DNA from: CAYPEK01 sp964409645 | Lineage (GTDB): Bacteria; UBP15; UBA6099 | Direction: 5' to 3' | Length of the DNA stretch: 64,000 nucleotides | NCBI GenBank assembly: GCA_964409645.1 | Contig: CAYPEK010000006.1 | Location: 1 to 64,000, forward strand | In this document: piece after piece, positions 35,296 to 44,136 of the stretch | Position numbering within the stretch: position 1 is the stretch's first letter | Layout of the letters: every line of letters starts with the position of its first letter | Notes under the pieces: model-generated | Database searches by the model: none | What the model saw: the letters and a program-made list of their open reading frames with translations, nothing else | What the model was told of the DNA's origin: nothing | Translations under genes and position numbers: made by a program

Positions 35296-35646
35296 AAAAC
35301 AGAGCTCCCCCTATATCGCCAGCATTTTTAATTCTATCTTTATCGGCTTATTCGTCAAGTGGATATTAAATTCGCCACATGCCCACGATTCCATTTTTTT
35401 CTTTTTGTTAAAAGTGAATATCCTGTACCTGTCGAAATAAAACCACCTTTGCCTCGCATATAGGTACCAATATTCCGCTATGCGTGCGTGTTGTTTCTGC
35501 AAATGACTTTTTCATTAACGTGATTTATTACATTTTGCCTCTTAAATTTTAAAAAAATTTATTAATTAAAATCTTTTTATCCTTCTTGACAAACCTGTTC
35601 AAATGGCATAATATCTCTCTAACTATAGGCAATCGTGGGTACATTA
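35296..35646. other. AT-rich intergenic region
   Basis: About 350 bp between divergent regulator genes. It becomes strongly AT-rich from 35500 (long A and T tracts at 35540-35580, possibly a promoter UP-element or bent DNA) and ends in the promoter listed next. A 63-codon minus-strand frame (35311-35502) has no recognisable features, and I do not call it. Confidence 0.6.
35586..35614 (+). promoter_or_regulatory. Strong predicted promoter of the MerR-type gene
   Basis: A perfect -35 TTGACA (35586-35591), a 17-bp spacer, and a TAATAT -10 (35609-35614; CATAAT overlaps it), preceded by A/T tracts. It is the best sigma-70-like match in the window and drives the helix-turn-helix gene, and possibly the long leader before ftsZ. 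Confidence 0.75.
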
Positions 35647-35883
35647 ATGCAAAATAAATACACCACTAAGCAAGTTGCAGACATGTTGAATATCGATAAG
35701 TCAACACTGCTTAGATGGATCCGGCAGAATAAAATCACGGACGTAGGGCACCGGGATGGTCGCAACTGGAGAGTATGGCTCCCGGAAGATGTGGAACAGG
35801 TTAAGCTCTATCATGAGAAAATACACCAACTGACGCTTAACCTCGACGATGAAAAAGCAAAAAGCTCGGATTCAGGCGACTGA
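35647..35883 (+). CDS. MerR-type helix-turn-helix (excisionase-like) protein
   Basis: A 78-residue protein with an N-terminal helix-turn-helix of the MerR/HTH_17 type: YTTKQVADMLNIDKSTLLRW, then a wing-like region GHRDGRNWRVWLPEDVEQVK. The tail is charged and acidic. There is no ligand-binding domain. The ATG at 35647 is preferred to the GTG at 35635, although neither has a good SD. The adjacent strong promoter suggests high transcription. The role is unknown; standing before ftsZ, it might regulate division, but the 560-bp gap argues for independence. Confidence 0.78.
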   Translation: MQNKYTTKQVADMLNIDKSTLLRWIRQNKITDVGHRDGRNWRVWLPEDVEQVKLYHEKIHQLTLNLDDEKAKSSDSGD

Positions 35884-36444
35884 TTGCCCAGTTCCACTCC
35901 GAAGCTTCGCTGAACTTTGAAAATTGAATAGTAGTGGAAAGAAAATTAGCACTCAATTCAAAAAGACCTGTGCTAAGATACCATAATTCAGTATCGCTAA
36001 AGATCGCAAAGTATCACGGAGCGCCTTTAGAGATAAAAGGCAAAACGAACAGCCCAAAAGAAAAATAAAAATGACATTTAAAGGTTTTGAGGGTATAGAA
36101 CATTAAAAAGAATAAAAAAAGGCTTTAAAAAGGAAATTCAACAAATATCTGTTTGAATAAAGGTAAATTTAAGCAAACAAATTTCGGCGAGAAGTCGGAG
36201 TTGACGACAAAAAAGCGACAAAAGCAGCAATTCTTGAGTGATAAACTCAAGTTCTGAACTTTGAAACATGGAATCGACAGAGAGCTTTTTTAAAGAACTG
36301 GCTCTTTTGTGGAGTGCGGCATTCCAAAATTGGTACATCTTCGTCATATTTTCTGGGGCGAGAGTTGTACAGTTAAAAACGAAGCGTTTGAGGTAGTTTT
36401 ACAAATATTAAAAAATATTGATGAAAAAAAGTTGGAGGGGGATT
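35884..36444 (+). other. AT-rich, hairpin-dense non-coding region upstream of ftsZ
   Basis: About 560 bp without a credible ORF. It carries a series of perfect short inverted repeats: TTCCACT/AGTGGAA (35892-35898, 35933-35939), TTAGCAC/GTGCTAA (35946-35952, 35970-35976), GATAC/GTATC (35977-35981, 35991-35995), GCCTTT/AAAGGC (36023-36028, 36036-36041) and CTTGAGT/ACTCAAG (36233-36239, 36245-36251). CTGAACTTTGAAA occurs twice (from 35910 and from 36254). It may be a structured leader or non-coding RNA; I match no known RNA family. Confidence 0.55.
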
Positions 36445-37554
36445 ATGTCTGAAAATTTTAGCCCGGAAATTGACCGATTTGCTCGAATTAGAGTTATCGG
36501 TGTCGGAGGCGGCGGAAGCAATGCTGTTGACCGGATGATCGAGATCGGTCTTCGCGGTGTTGATTTTATTATAGTCAATACCGACACGCAAGCCTTGGTA
36601 TCATCCAAGGTGCGACACAAAATTCAGGTCGGCCCGAAGACTACGAGCGGGCTCGGTGCCGGCGCGGATCCCGGTAAAGGCCTGATGGCCGCAAAAGAGA
36701 GCCGGCACGAAATCGAACAGGCTCTTGAAGGATCCGATATGGTTTTCATTACCGCCGGCATGGGCGGCGGGACGGGAACCGGCGCGGCGCCGATCATCGC
36801 GGAAGTCGCCAAGGAACTCGGCGCTCTGACTGTTGCGGTGATAACAAAACCGTTCTCGTTTGAGGGCAAACAGAGGAAGATGGTCGCCGAGGAAGGCGCT
36901 TCGGTTCTTAAAGGTAAGGTAGATACCCTTATCACAGTGCCGAATGAAAGACTTCTCTCCGTGATCGACCCCGCGACGAGCGTGAAAGACGCCTTCAAAA
37001 AGGCGGACGACGTGCTCCGGCAGGGCGTGCAGGGCATTTCCGACATGATCTCCATTCCGGGAATGATAAATGTGGACTTCGCGGACATCTGCACGGTGAT
37101 GCGCGAGACCGGCTCCGCTCTCATAGGTATCGGCGAGGGAACCGGCGAGCACCGCGCGATGGAAGCGGCGGAGAAATCGATGAACTGCCCGCTGCTTGAG
37201 AAGCCGATCGACGGCGCTCAGGGACTGTTGATAAACATAACCGGCGGACGCGATATGACGCTCCACGAGGTCAATACCGCCGCCGAGATCATCAGCTCTA
37301 GAGCCGATGAAAACGCCAATATCATTTTCGGCGCCGTGATCGACGAGAGCCTCGAAGGTGTGATTCGCGTGACGGTCGTCGCCACCGGATTCGACGCCAC
37401 GTATGCCGCGCAGAACCCGATTATCACCACCCACGACGAGCAACCGCAGGCTGCCCCTCAGCAGCAGCAACAGCGTGTGATTAAGGTTGCAGGGTCTTCG
37501 TATCGGGACGAGCTCGACATTCCATCGTTCCTGAGGTCTCAGCAAGGACAATAG
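36445..37554 (+). CDS. ftsZ: Cell division protein FtsZ
   Basis: A 369-residue tubulin-like GTPase that forms the Z-ring. IRVIGVGGGGSNAVDRM opens the GTP-binding domain, and the tubulin signature GGGTGTG lies near residue 105. The T7 loop has NVDFADI. A short Gln-rich linker leads to the conserved C-terminal peptide DELDIPSFLR, which binds FtsA/ZipA-type partners. I place the start at 36445 (MSENFSPE) because GGAGGGGG lies directly upstream; the frame extends to 36418. Unlike in most bacteria, no ftsA, ftsQ or mur genes are adjacent. Confidence 0.97.
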   Translation: MSENFSPEIDRFARIRVIGVGGGGSNAVDRMIEIGLRGVDFIIVNTDTQALVSSKVRHKIQVGPKTTSGLGAGADPGKGLMAAKESRHEIEQALEGSDMVFITAGMGGGTGTGAAPIIAEVAKELGALTVAVITKPFSFEGKQRKMVAEEGASVLKGKVDTLITVPNERLLSVIDPATSVKDAFKKADDVLRQGVQGISDMISIPGMINVDFADICTVMRETGSALIGIGEGTGEHRAMEAAEKSMNCPLLEKPIDGAQGLLINITGGRDMTLHEVNTAAEIISSRADENANIIFGAVIDESLEGVIRVTVVATGFDATYAAQNPIITTHDEQPQAAPQQQQQRVIKVAGSSYRDELDIPSFLRSQQGQ

Positions 37555-37595
37555 TGCGCGTTTTGACGCGTTTTCAATTTTTCTCCTTCTCCTTT

Positions 37596-37633
37596 GCCGC
37601 CGCGTTCAACAAATGCGGCGGCCTTTGTTTTTT
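37596..37633 (+). terminator. Rho-independent terminator after ftsZ
   Basis: A perfect 8-bp stem GCCGCCGC (37596-37603) / GCGGCGGC (37615-37622) with an 11-nt loop, followed by CTTTGTTTTTT. Confidence 0.9.
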
Positions 37634-37712
37634 GTGGGTCTATCAATGAACTCGACAAAACACACCTGTTTATAACGTTTTTTAGATTTGGCCGTGATCT
37701 TTGTCCGCATAA

Positions 37713-37757
37713 AGCAAATTGCAACATTCGAATATTTTTTTTCGAATACAATTTGCT
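37713..37757. other. AT-rich two-part hairpin downstream of ftsZ
   Basis: AGCAAATTG (37713-37721) pairs with CAATTTGCT (37749-37757), and the inner ATTCGAA (37726-37732) pairs with TTCGAAT (37741-37747) around a T-rich loop, leaving a small bulge. It lies in the 354-bp gap between ftsZ and the ModE-like gene, past the ftsZ terminator. Its function is unknown; the rest of the gap is AT-rich and shows nothing else. Confidence 0.6.
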
Positions 37758-37908
37758 CGTTAAGACCATCTCATATAGATTAGTCGCTTTAAATTTTGTC
37801 AAAATATAGTGTGTTTTTTAATTCAAAAACAAAAATTGACTCTTTTTTGTTGTTGAGCCGCTTGATTTTTTACATGGGGTAATGTTTAATGACTAATGGA
37901 ACCCAGTT

Positions 37909-38250
37909 ATGAATATTAAAATGAAAATCTGGCTTGAAAAGGATGGCCAGAACTTTATGGGGGAAGGCCGTATTGTCCTTTTGCGGGCAATCGAAGAGAC
38001 CGGATCGATCAACGGCGCGTCGGAAAAGCTTAAGATTTCTTTCCGACACGCGTGGGGCCAGATCAAGAAATTAGAAAAAAGACTTGGGATCAGGCTGATC
38101 GAGCCGCAGGTCGGCGGCAAAGGCGGCGGCGGTTCGAAGCTGACCAAGGAAGCGAAAGACCTTTTGGCGGAATTCGAGGCGGTCAGCGAGGATTTACATT
38201 CTTATCTTGAAGTCAGGCAAAGCAAAACGAAACTACTCAAAAAACTTTAA
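37909..38250 (+). CDS. ModE-type winged-helix (LysR-like N-domain) regulator
   Basis: A 113-residue protein equal to the N-terminal DNA-binding domain of ModE. It has a helix-turn-helix LLRAIEETGSINGASEKLKI and SFRHAWGQIKKLEKRL, then the glycine-rich wing VGGKGGGGSKLT. It lacks the molybdate-binding MOP domains of full ModE. Such single-domain proteins occur near molybdenum and tungsten genes, but none is visible here. leuS follows after 150 bp. The function is a DNA-binding regulator of unknown signal. Confidence 0.85.
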   Translation: MNIKMKIWLEKDGQNFMGEGRIVLLRAIEETGSINGASEKLKISFRHAWGQIKKLEKRLGIRLIEPQVGGKGGGGSKLTKEAKDLLAEFEAVSEDLHSYLEVRQSKTKLLKKL

Positions 38251-38400
38251 GTGTTTATAGAAAATACTTTCTGAACAATCTCATTATTCAATTCGACAAT
38301 ATCTATCTCAATTGAAATCAATAAATCATTGTGGTAAATTTACAATTCCGGCCGCAGATGTCCGGAGGCCGGAAAATCTATCGACTTGGTGATGTGGGCT

Positions 38401-40881
38401 ATGAGAGAGTACGATTTCGAGAATTTTGAGTCAAAGTGGAGAAAACGCTGGGAAGAATCGGGGCAACATACATGCAAGAACGACGATCCCAGACCGAAGT
38501 ATTATTGTTTGGATATGTTCCCCTACCCGTCCGGGAGCGGCCTGCACGTCGGCCACTGGCGCGGGTACGTTTTGTCGGATGTATGGACGAGATACAAAAC
38601 ACTTCAAGGGCATAACGTTCTGCACCCGATGGGCTGGGATGCTTTCGGACTTCCCGCCGAGAATGACGCGATCAAGAAAAAGATACATCCCCGTATAAAC
38701 ACAGAAAAAAATATAGATAATATCCGCCGGCAGCTTAAAGAGATCGGCGCAATGTACAACTGGGAACGCGAGTTCAGCACGACCGACCCGGAATATTTCA
38801 AATGGACGCAGTGGATTTTCGTAAATATGTTCAAGAAGGGTCTCGCGTACAAAAAGGAAATGCCGATCAATTGGTGCCCGTCGTGCAAGACCGGCGTTGC
38901 GAACGAAGAGGTCGTAAACGGCGCTTGCGAGCGGTGCGGCGCGGAAGTATCGAAGAAACACCTGAATCAGTGGATGCTGAAGATAACCGAGTACGCGGAA
39001 CGGCTTCTGAACGATCTGGACAAGCTCGACTGGCCGGAACAGGTGAAGCTGCTGCAACGCAACTGGATCGGGCGGAGCGAGGGAGCGGATGTTGTTTTCA
39101 AAGCGATCAGCGCACGGGACGGTTCCGAGCAGGACTTCACGGTTTATACGACGCGGCCGGACACGCTGTTCGGGGCGACATACGTTGTGTTTGCGCCGGA
39201 GCATCCGATGGTGCAGGAAATCTGTGACCCGGCGAAGCTACAGGAGATAAAGGATTACATCGAGCAGTCGGCGAAGCAGACGGACATCGACCGGACGAAC
39301 GCCAAGAAAGACAAGACGGGCGTTTTCATCGGCGCGTACGCAATCAACCCGGTGAACGGCGTGAAAGTCCCGATCTGGATTTCAGACTACGTTTTGATGG
39401 GATACGGAACGGGCGCGATTATGGCGGTGCCGGCGCACGATGAGCGCGACTTCGAGTTCGCGACGAAGTTCAGCATCCCGATCATCGAGGTCATTTACAG
39501 CGATCAGGCGAAGCGGAACGCGGACGGGACGCTCGTCGAGGCGCATATCATCGACGGCAAGCTGATAAATTCCGGCGACTTCGACGGGATGGACTGGCAA
39601 GCTGCGAAGGAGAAGATCACGGCGATGCTTGCGGCGAAAGGCCGCGGGCGGAAAACCGTAAATTATAAGATGCGGGACTGGGTTTATTCGAGGCAGCGCT
39701 ATTGGGGCGAGCCGATCCCGCTGGTCAACTGCGAGAAGTGCGGCTGGGTTGCGATCCCCGAAGAGCAACTTCCGGTGCTGCTCCCCGAGGTGGAGTCTTA
39801 CGAGCCGACGGGCACGGGCGAGTCGCCTCTTGCGGCGATCACGAATTGGGTGAACACGACTTGTCCGGAGTGCGGCGGCCCGGCGAAGCGGGAGACGGAC
39901 ACGATGCCGCAGTGGGCGGGTTCGTCGTGGTATTTCCTGCGCTACCCGGATCCGAAGTGCGCGACGGGCATCGCGGACCCGGAGATTCTGCACAAATGGA
40001 TGCCGGTTGACCTTTACGTGGGCGGCATCGAGCATGCGATTCTCCACTTGCTGTACTCGCGCTTCTTTGTAAAGTTCCTGTTCGACATCGGAGCGGTGAA
40101 ATTCGACGAGCCGTTCTCGCGGCTGTTCAATCAAGGTATGATCTGCCGGTTTTCGGAGAAGACGGAGAAGGTCGAAAAGATGTCGAAGTCGAAGGGCAAT
40201 GTAGTGAGCCCGGACGACATTGTGAAGGATTACGGTACGGACACGCTGCGGTTGTACGAGTTGTTCGTGGGGCCGCCGGAGATGGAATCCGAATGGAGCG
40301 ACCGGAGCATCGAGGGTATTTTCCGGTTCCTGAAACGGGCGTGGAAATGGGTGTTCGAAGCAAAAGAGAAAGCAGGCGCGGCGGACGACGCGGAGATGCT
40401 GCGGCAGCGGCACATTCTGATAAAGAACTGCACGGAACGACTGGAGTCGTTCCGGTTCAACACGATAATCAGCGCGCTGATGGAGTTTGTGAATTTCGCG
40501 ACTGAAGAGAAAAACGCGGGCCTTGCGGTTTCGCGCGAGACGATCGAGGCGTTCCTGATAATGATCTCGCCTCTGGCGCCTCATTTCGCGGAGGAGTTGT
40601 GGCGGGAACTGGGCGGAAACGAAACGATTTTCCGGTCGAAATGGCCGCCGTTCTCTGAAGAGCTGACGAAGGCGGGCGAATGGACGGTCGTGGTGCAGGT
40701 CAGCGGCAAGGTGCGCGGGAGATTCGACGTTGCGACGGAAACGCCGGAAGCCGAGATCGAGAAGCTGGCCCTCGCGGATGATAAGGTTGCGAAGTGGCTC
40801 GAAGGCAAGCAGGTGATGAAGGTGATCGTTAAGATTAACCCGAAATCGAACTCGGCGCTTGTGAATGTGGTTGCTAAATAA
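38401..40881 (+). CDS. leuS: Leucyl-tRNA synthetase
   Basis: An 826-residue class Ia enzyme. The HIGH motif is FPYPSGSGLHVGH, followed by MGWDAFGLPAEN. The CP1 editing domain carries the T-rich ATTRPDT-equivalent TTRPDTLFGATY and the aspartate in MAVPAHDERD. KMSKS appears as VEKMSKSKGNVV. Two zinc-type cysteine pairs are present (CPSC with CERC, and CEKC with CPEC). I start at 38401 (MREYDFENFESKW), the usual LeuRS N-terminus, rather than at the TTG five codons earlier. It is single and not in an evident operon with the MFS gene that follows 48 bp later. Confidence 0.97.
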   Translation: MREYDFENFESKWRKRWEESGQHTCKNDDPRPKYYCLDMFPYPSGSGLHVGHWRGYVLSDVWTRYKTLQGHNVLHPMGWDAFGLPAENDAIKKKIHPRINTEKNIDNIRRQLKEIGAMYNWEREFSTTDPEYFKWTQWIFVNMFKKGLAYKKEMPINWCPSCKTGVANEEVVNGACERCGAEVSKKHLNQWMLKITEYAERLLNDLDKLDWPEQVKLLQRNWIGRSEGADVVFKAISARDGSEQDFTVYTTRPDTLFGATYVVFAPEHPMVQEICDPAKLQEIKDYIEQSAKQTDIDRTNAKKDKTGVFIGAYAINPVNGVKVPIWISDYVLMGYGTGAIMAVPAHDERDFEFATKFSIPIIEVIYSDQAKRNADGTLVEAHIIDGKLINSGDFDGMDWQAAKEKITAMLAAKGRGRKTVNYKMRDWVYSRQRYWGEPIPLVNCEKCGWVAIPEEQLPVLLPEVESYEPTGTGESPLAAITNWVNTTCPECGGPAKRETDTMPQWAGSSWYFLRYPDPKCATGIADPEILHKWMPVDLYVGGIEHAILHLLYSRFFVKFLFDIGAVKFDEPFSRLFNQGMICRFSEKTEKVEKMSKSKGNVVSPDDIVKDYGTDTLRLYELFVGPPEMESEWSDRSIEGIFRFLKRAWKWVFEAKEKAGAADDAEMLRQRHILIKNCTERLESFRFNTIISALMEFVNFATEEKNAGLAVSRETIEAFLIMISPLAPHFAEELWRELGGNETIFRSKWPPFSEELTKAGEWTVVVQVSGKVRGRFDVATETPEAEIEKLALADDKVAKWLEGKQVMKVIVKINPKSNSALVNVVAK

Positions 40882-40929
40882 CAAATAAAGCCGGCGGGCC
40901 GGCCGCGGCGCAAAGGAGATTCATCTCAG

Positions 40930-42789
40930 ATGGCGGAACAGAAGAAAAAAATCTCTCTCGGTTACGCATGGTACGCGCTGTTTGTCATGTTCATGATAAA
41001 CATGTTCAACTATGTCGATCGGCTGAGCCTCGGGCCGGCGATGGAGCACCTCAAGAGATACTTCGATGTGACGGATACAAAGATGGGCCTGATCCTCGGC
41101 GCGTTCACATTTGTATATGCGATCATATCGCTGCCAATGGGGTTCCTGTCCGACCGCGGGAAGCGGACTTTTTTCGTCGGCCTCGGCGCGTTCGTGTGGA
41201 GCATAGCGGCGACCACATCGGGCTTTTGCAAAACATTCACGGGCTTTTTCGCGGCGCGTGCGGCGGTGGGGAGCGGCGAAGGAATTTATGCGCCGACGGG
41301 ATCAGCGATCATAGCCGATTATTTTCCGAGGGACAAACGCGCAACAGCAATCTCCATATTCATGTCGGCGATGCTGCTGGGTGGTGCGTTGGCACTCGTA
41401 GTAGCGGGCATGATAATCGACAAAACGGATAAGTTTGACCTGAGCAGGACCGCGAAACTCGTTCCGTATGAAAAAGGCGCGACGGTCGAAGGCTGGACAT
41501 ACGAGGGACAGATACAGACGCGCGACAGACATGTGTCATACGATTTCAAGAACGGAGCGGATACTTTGTCCGTCGTTTTGTCCAAACCGGATCTGAAAAA
41601 GAAGTCGGATGCATATACGAAACTTTTCAATGTGGATTTTCGACTGAACGGAACTGCAGAACCTCAGGATGAGCAAAAAAAAGTTGCTGAATCGATAGTC
41701 AATCAGATCAGAGATCATGAGGATGATGATTTTTCGACAATAAAAGCTGATATTAAAGACGATAAAAAAAGCCTTCTGTGCAAACTTTTTCCCACCTTAT
41801 GTACATCAACCGGCAACATTGTAATTCCAAAAGAATATGCCGACAGACTGACGTACGACAAAGAGAAAAAAGAACTGGCATTTAAAGGAATTATGACTGT
41901 TAAGGATAAGAAAATCCTTAGAAACCTGTCCGACAACCCGAAATACCAGAATGCGCTTGTAGAGATATACAACTACTCGGCGTTCTACTATCGGCGGTCG
42001 GATAACTGGAAATGGATTTTCTGGATTCTAGGGCCTCCGGGGATTCTATTCGCGATTCTGGCGTTCGCGCTCAGAGAGCCTGTAAAAGGCGGCACCGAGG
42101 ACTACCTGACGGAAGAGCAGGCGCTGAAAGTGGATGCGAAGGGAAGTATTGATTACTCGCCGCTCTGGAAGACTCCGTCGCTGGTGATAATGATGCTGTC
42201 GAACGTGATATTCACGGCGGCGGTCGGCGGGCTGAACATGTGGCTGTTCCCGTTCATTGAGCGATACAAAGATATGGAGTCAGCAACTGCCGCGATGAAG
42301 ATCGGGCCAATCGTAATTGTGTCGATGGTCGTGGGCGTCATCCTCAGCGGAATCGTCTCCGACAAAATGTTCAAGAAGTCTAAACGGGCTTACAACTACA
42401 TTCTGTTCGTCTGCATAACGCTGTCGATCCCGTTCCTTTACATTTTCGTGATGACGTTGAACTACTACGCGCTCATTGCGTCGGTGACGCTCGGAATGTT
42501 TCTGCTTTCATGGGTGAACGGCCCGCAGAACACGCTGCTCGTGTCGGTTGTCGATCCGAAACTTCGCGCCACGATGAACGCGGTGCATATCGTACTGATA
42601 CACTGCCTAGGCGATGGCCCCTCGCCCATCATCATCGGCGCTCTCTCGGACAAATTCAGCCTGAAGTTCGCGTTCATGCTGCTGCCGATCGCGCTGTTCA
42701 TCGGCGGGCTCGGGTTCCTGATCGCGGGATATTTCGTGCCTAAGGACCTGCAGAAGCTTGAAGACAGGATGAAAAAGCAGGTAGCGTAA
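40930..42789 (+). CDS. MFS transporter with a large loop insertion
   Basis: A 619-residue major facilitator protein. TM1 starts at about 13, the motif A-like GFLSDRGKRT is near 71-80, and TM5 ends near 163. An extra stretch of about 190 residues (165-357) follows before TM6 (about 359-381), where most MFS proteins have a short loop. The insert is polar and Lys/Asp-rich, with two cysteines (LCKLFPTLC), and its DNA (about 41422-42000) is AT-richer than the flanks. By normal MFS topology this loop is periplasmic. The C-terminal half is regular. It resembles ACS/spinster-like MFS; the substrate is unknown. The SD AAGGAG lies 11 nt upstream. Confidence 0.88.
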   Translation: MAEQKKKISLGYAWYALFVMFMINMFNYVDRLSLGPAMEHLKRYFDVTDTKMGLILGAFTFVYAIISLPMGFLSDRGKRTFFVGLGAFVWSIAATTSGFCKTFTGFFAARAAVGSGEGIYAPTGSAIIADYFPRDKRATAISIFMSAMLLGGALALVVAGMIIDKTDKFDLSRTAKLVPYEKGATVEGWTYEGQIQTRDRHVSYDFKNGADTLSVVLSKPDLKKKSDAYTKLFNVDFRLNGTAEPQDEQKKVAESIVNQIRDHEDDDFSTIKADIKDDKKSLLCKLFPTLCTSTGNIVIPKEYADRLTYDKEKKELAFKGIMTVKDKKILRNLSDNPKYQNALVEIYNYSAFYYRRSDNWKWIFWILGPPGILFAILAFALREPVKGGTEDYLTEEQALKVDAKGSIDYSPLWKTPSLVIMMLSNVIFTAAVGGLNMWLFPFIERYKDMESATAAMKIGPIVIVSMVVGVILSGIVSDKMFKKSKRAYNYILFVCITLSIPFLYIFVMTLNYYALIASVTLGMFLLSWVNGPQNTLLVSVVDPKLRATMNAVHIVLIHCLGDGPSPIIIGALSDKFSLKFAFMLLPIALFIGGLGFLIAGYFVPKDLQKLEDRMKKQVA

Positions 42790-42820
42790 TCGGTTAAACC
42801 GAACTAAAAGAAATCAAATA

Positions 42821-42853
42821 AAACGCGCGGTCTCACGGCCGCGCTTTTTTTTG
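42821..42853 (+). terminator. Rho-independent terminator after the MFS gene
   Basis: GCGCGG (42825-42830) pairs with CCGCGC (42839-42844) and is followed by eight Ts. Confidence 0.88.
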
Positions 42854-42916
42854 CTGACGAAGCACCCTCAAACAAGTTCCTGATTATACTCAATTTTCCG
42901 CTACCGTGTGAAAAAG

Positions 42917-43043
42917 GGTGTCAGGCCATGAATTGGGAATTGAGATTCCGAAAGTATCGAGAGTTTTTCGCCAATCAAATATATATATGAGCCAACAATC
43001 CTTTTCCCGATGCTTCTCAATTCCCAATTCACGGCCTGACACC
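42917..43043. repeat. REP-like inverted repeat element
   Basis: Two 29-bp arms, 42917-42945 (starting GGTGTCAGGCCATGAATTGG) and 43015-43043 (the reverse complement with a single mismatch), enclose a 69-bp AT-rich spacer with an ATATATATAT run. The GTGTCAGGCC head is reminiscent of REP sequences associated with Y1/RAYT transposases in other bacteria; no such transposase gene is in this window. It occupies the 351-bp gap between the MFS gene and the flavoprotein gene; the rest of that gap holds only the MFS terminator. Confidence 0.85.
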
Positions 43044-43140
43044 AAAGTACAGTCAAAGAAATCAATACCTGCGGAGAATCAGGCATAATCAGGAACAAGT
43101 TCGAGGATGGCACAAAATTTAAACCGACACTATTATCGCG

Positions 43141-43884
43141 TCAGTCCTGTTTTTTCTCCTCCGCGAGTTTGGCGAGTCTGCCGTCCCAATACCTGTTCGC
43201 TTCGCTGATGTAGAGGTCGTGAGGGACGAGCGGCCTGTCGAGCGCCGCTTTCGTTTCGTCCGAAAGAGCGCCGTTTTCAACCACCTCGCGACCGGCTTTT
43301 TCCACTATTTTCAGGTATGCATCGATGATCGGGCCGAGCGGCGTATTCTCCATGTTTTTCATCAGGATGCCCCCTCCCCTGTAAATCTCCGCGAGCACTT
43401 TGCCGTGAATCTGCCGCGCGATCCTGTGGAACGAGAGACTTATGACCTGAAAATGGGACTGCTCAGGATAGCCGCAAGTCGATATGACAACGAAGCGTAG
43501 TTCTTTATCTCCCTTTTTTACATGCCGCGACTCGCCGAGTTCGTCTTTTTCGATGTGGCAGTCCGCGGTGGGCGTCAGGCGGTCTAGAAAGTTCTTCATG
43601 ACGCCGCTCACATTGTCGAGATAGACCGGCGTGGCAAATACCGCGATGTCTGATTCGAGAGCCTTGTCGAGCAGTTCTTTCATGTCGTCCTTGATCGCGC
43701 AGATGCCGGGAGTTTTCGCCCAGCAGGACATGCAGGCAATGCACGGCTTGATGTTTTTGCGCGCGAGGAAGACAGATTCGACGTCGGCGCCGGCGGTTTG
43801 CGCTCCTTTTGCAAACGCGTCAACGACTACCTGCGTGTTTCCGCTTCCCGCGTGAGGGCTTGAGTTGAATACGGTTATTTTCAT
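43141..43884 (-). CDS. NADPH-dependent FMN reductase / flavodoxin-fold protein
   Basis: A 247-residue flavodoxin-like oxidoreductase. The FMN phosphate loop is NSSPHAGSGNTQ (about 7-18). A cysteine cluster CIACMSCW (about 48-55), with a later cysteine in GICAIKDD, is the arrangement seen in iron-sulfur flavoproteins, so an Fe-S cluster near the FMN is possible. ATPVYLDNVSGVMKNFLDR is the family signature for the flavin-stacking loop. It probably reduces quinones, metals or other small acceptors in the cytoplasm. Monocistronic. The upstream gap of 250 bp to the divergent radical SAM gene should hold both promoters. Confidence 0.85.
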   Translation of the reverse strand: MKITVFNSSPHAGSGNTQVVVDAFAKGAQTAGADVESVFLARKNIKPCIACMSCWAKTPGICAIKDDMKELLDKALESDIAVFATPVYLDNVSGVMKNFLDRLTPTADCHIEKDELGESRHVKKGDKELRFVVISTCGYPEQSHFQVISLSFHRIARQIHGKVLAEIYRGGGILMKNMENTPLGPIIDAYLKIVEKAGREVVENGALSDETKAALDRPLVPHDLYISEANRYWDGRLAKLAEEKKQD

Positions 43885-44136
43885 TGATCGCTCCTGTCAG
43901 ATATGTTGAGAAAGATTGTACCACAAAGTAGTCATGCCGCGCTTGCTTGTGCTGAGTAAAATCATCAGGAACTCCTTCAAACAAACTCGATGACGGCACA
44001 GAATTCGTGGATAGCCGCAAAATGGAATGAAAAGGCATTTTATTGCATTTTCCGGATTCGTGATTATTTATATTCTATAGTTATCATTAACCGGAGAGCG
44101 CGGCGGCGGACACGCTGTGCCGCGCGGCGAGACAGT

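Noticed and set aside
35311..35502. 63-codon minus-strand frame between the two regulator genes
   Set aside because: AT-rich, no SD, no recognisable motif, low-complexity Lys run; probably chance.
36138..36347. 69-codon minus-strand frame upstream of ftsZ
   Set aside because: Lies in the hairpin-dense AT-rich region with no SD or similarity; chance frame.
43990..44136. 49-residue N-terminal extension of the radical SAM protein
   Set aside because: Sequence unlike the family and overlapping promoter-like AT-rich DNA; the TTG at 44137 fits better.
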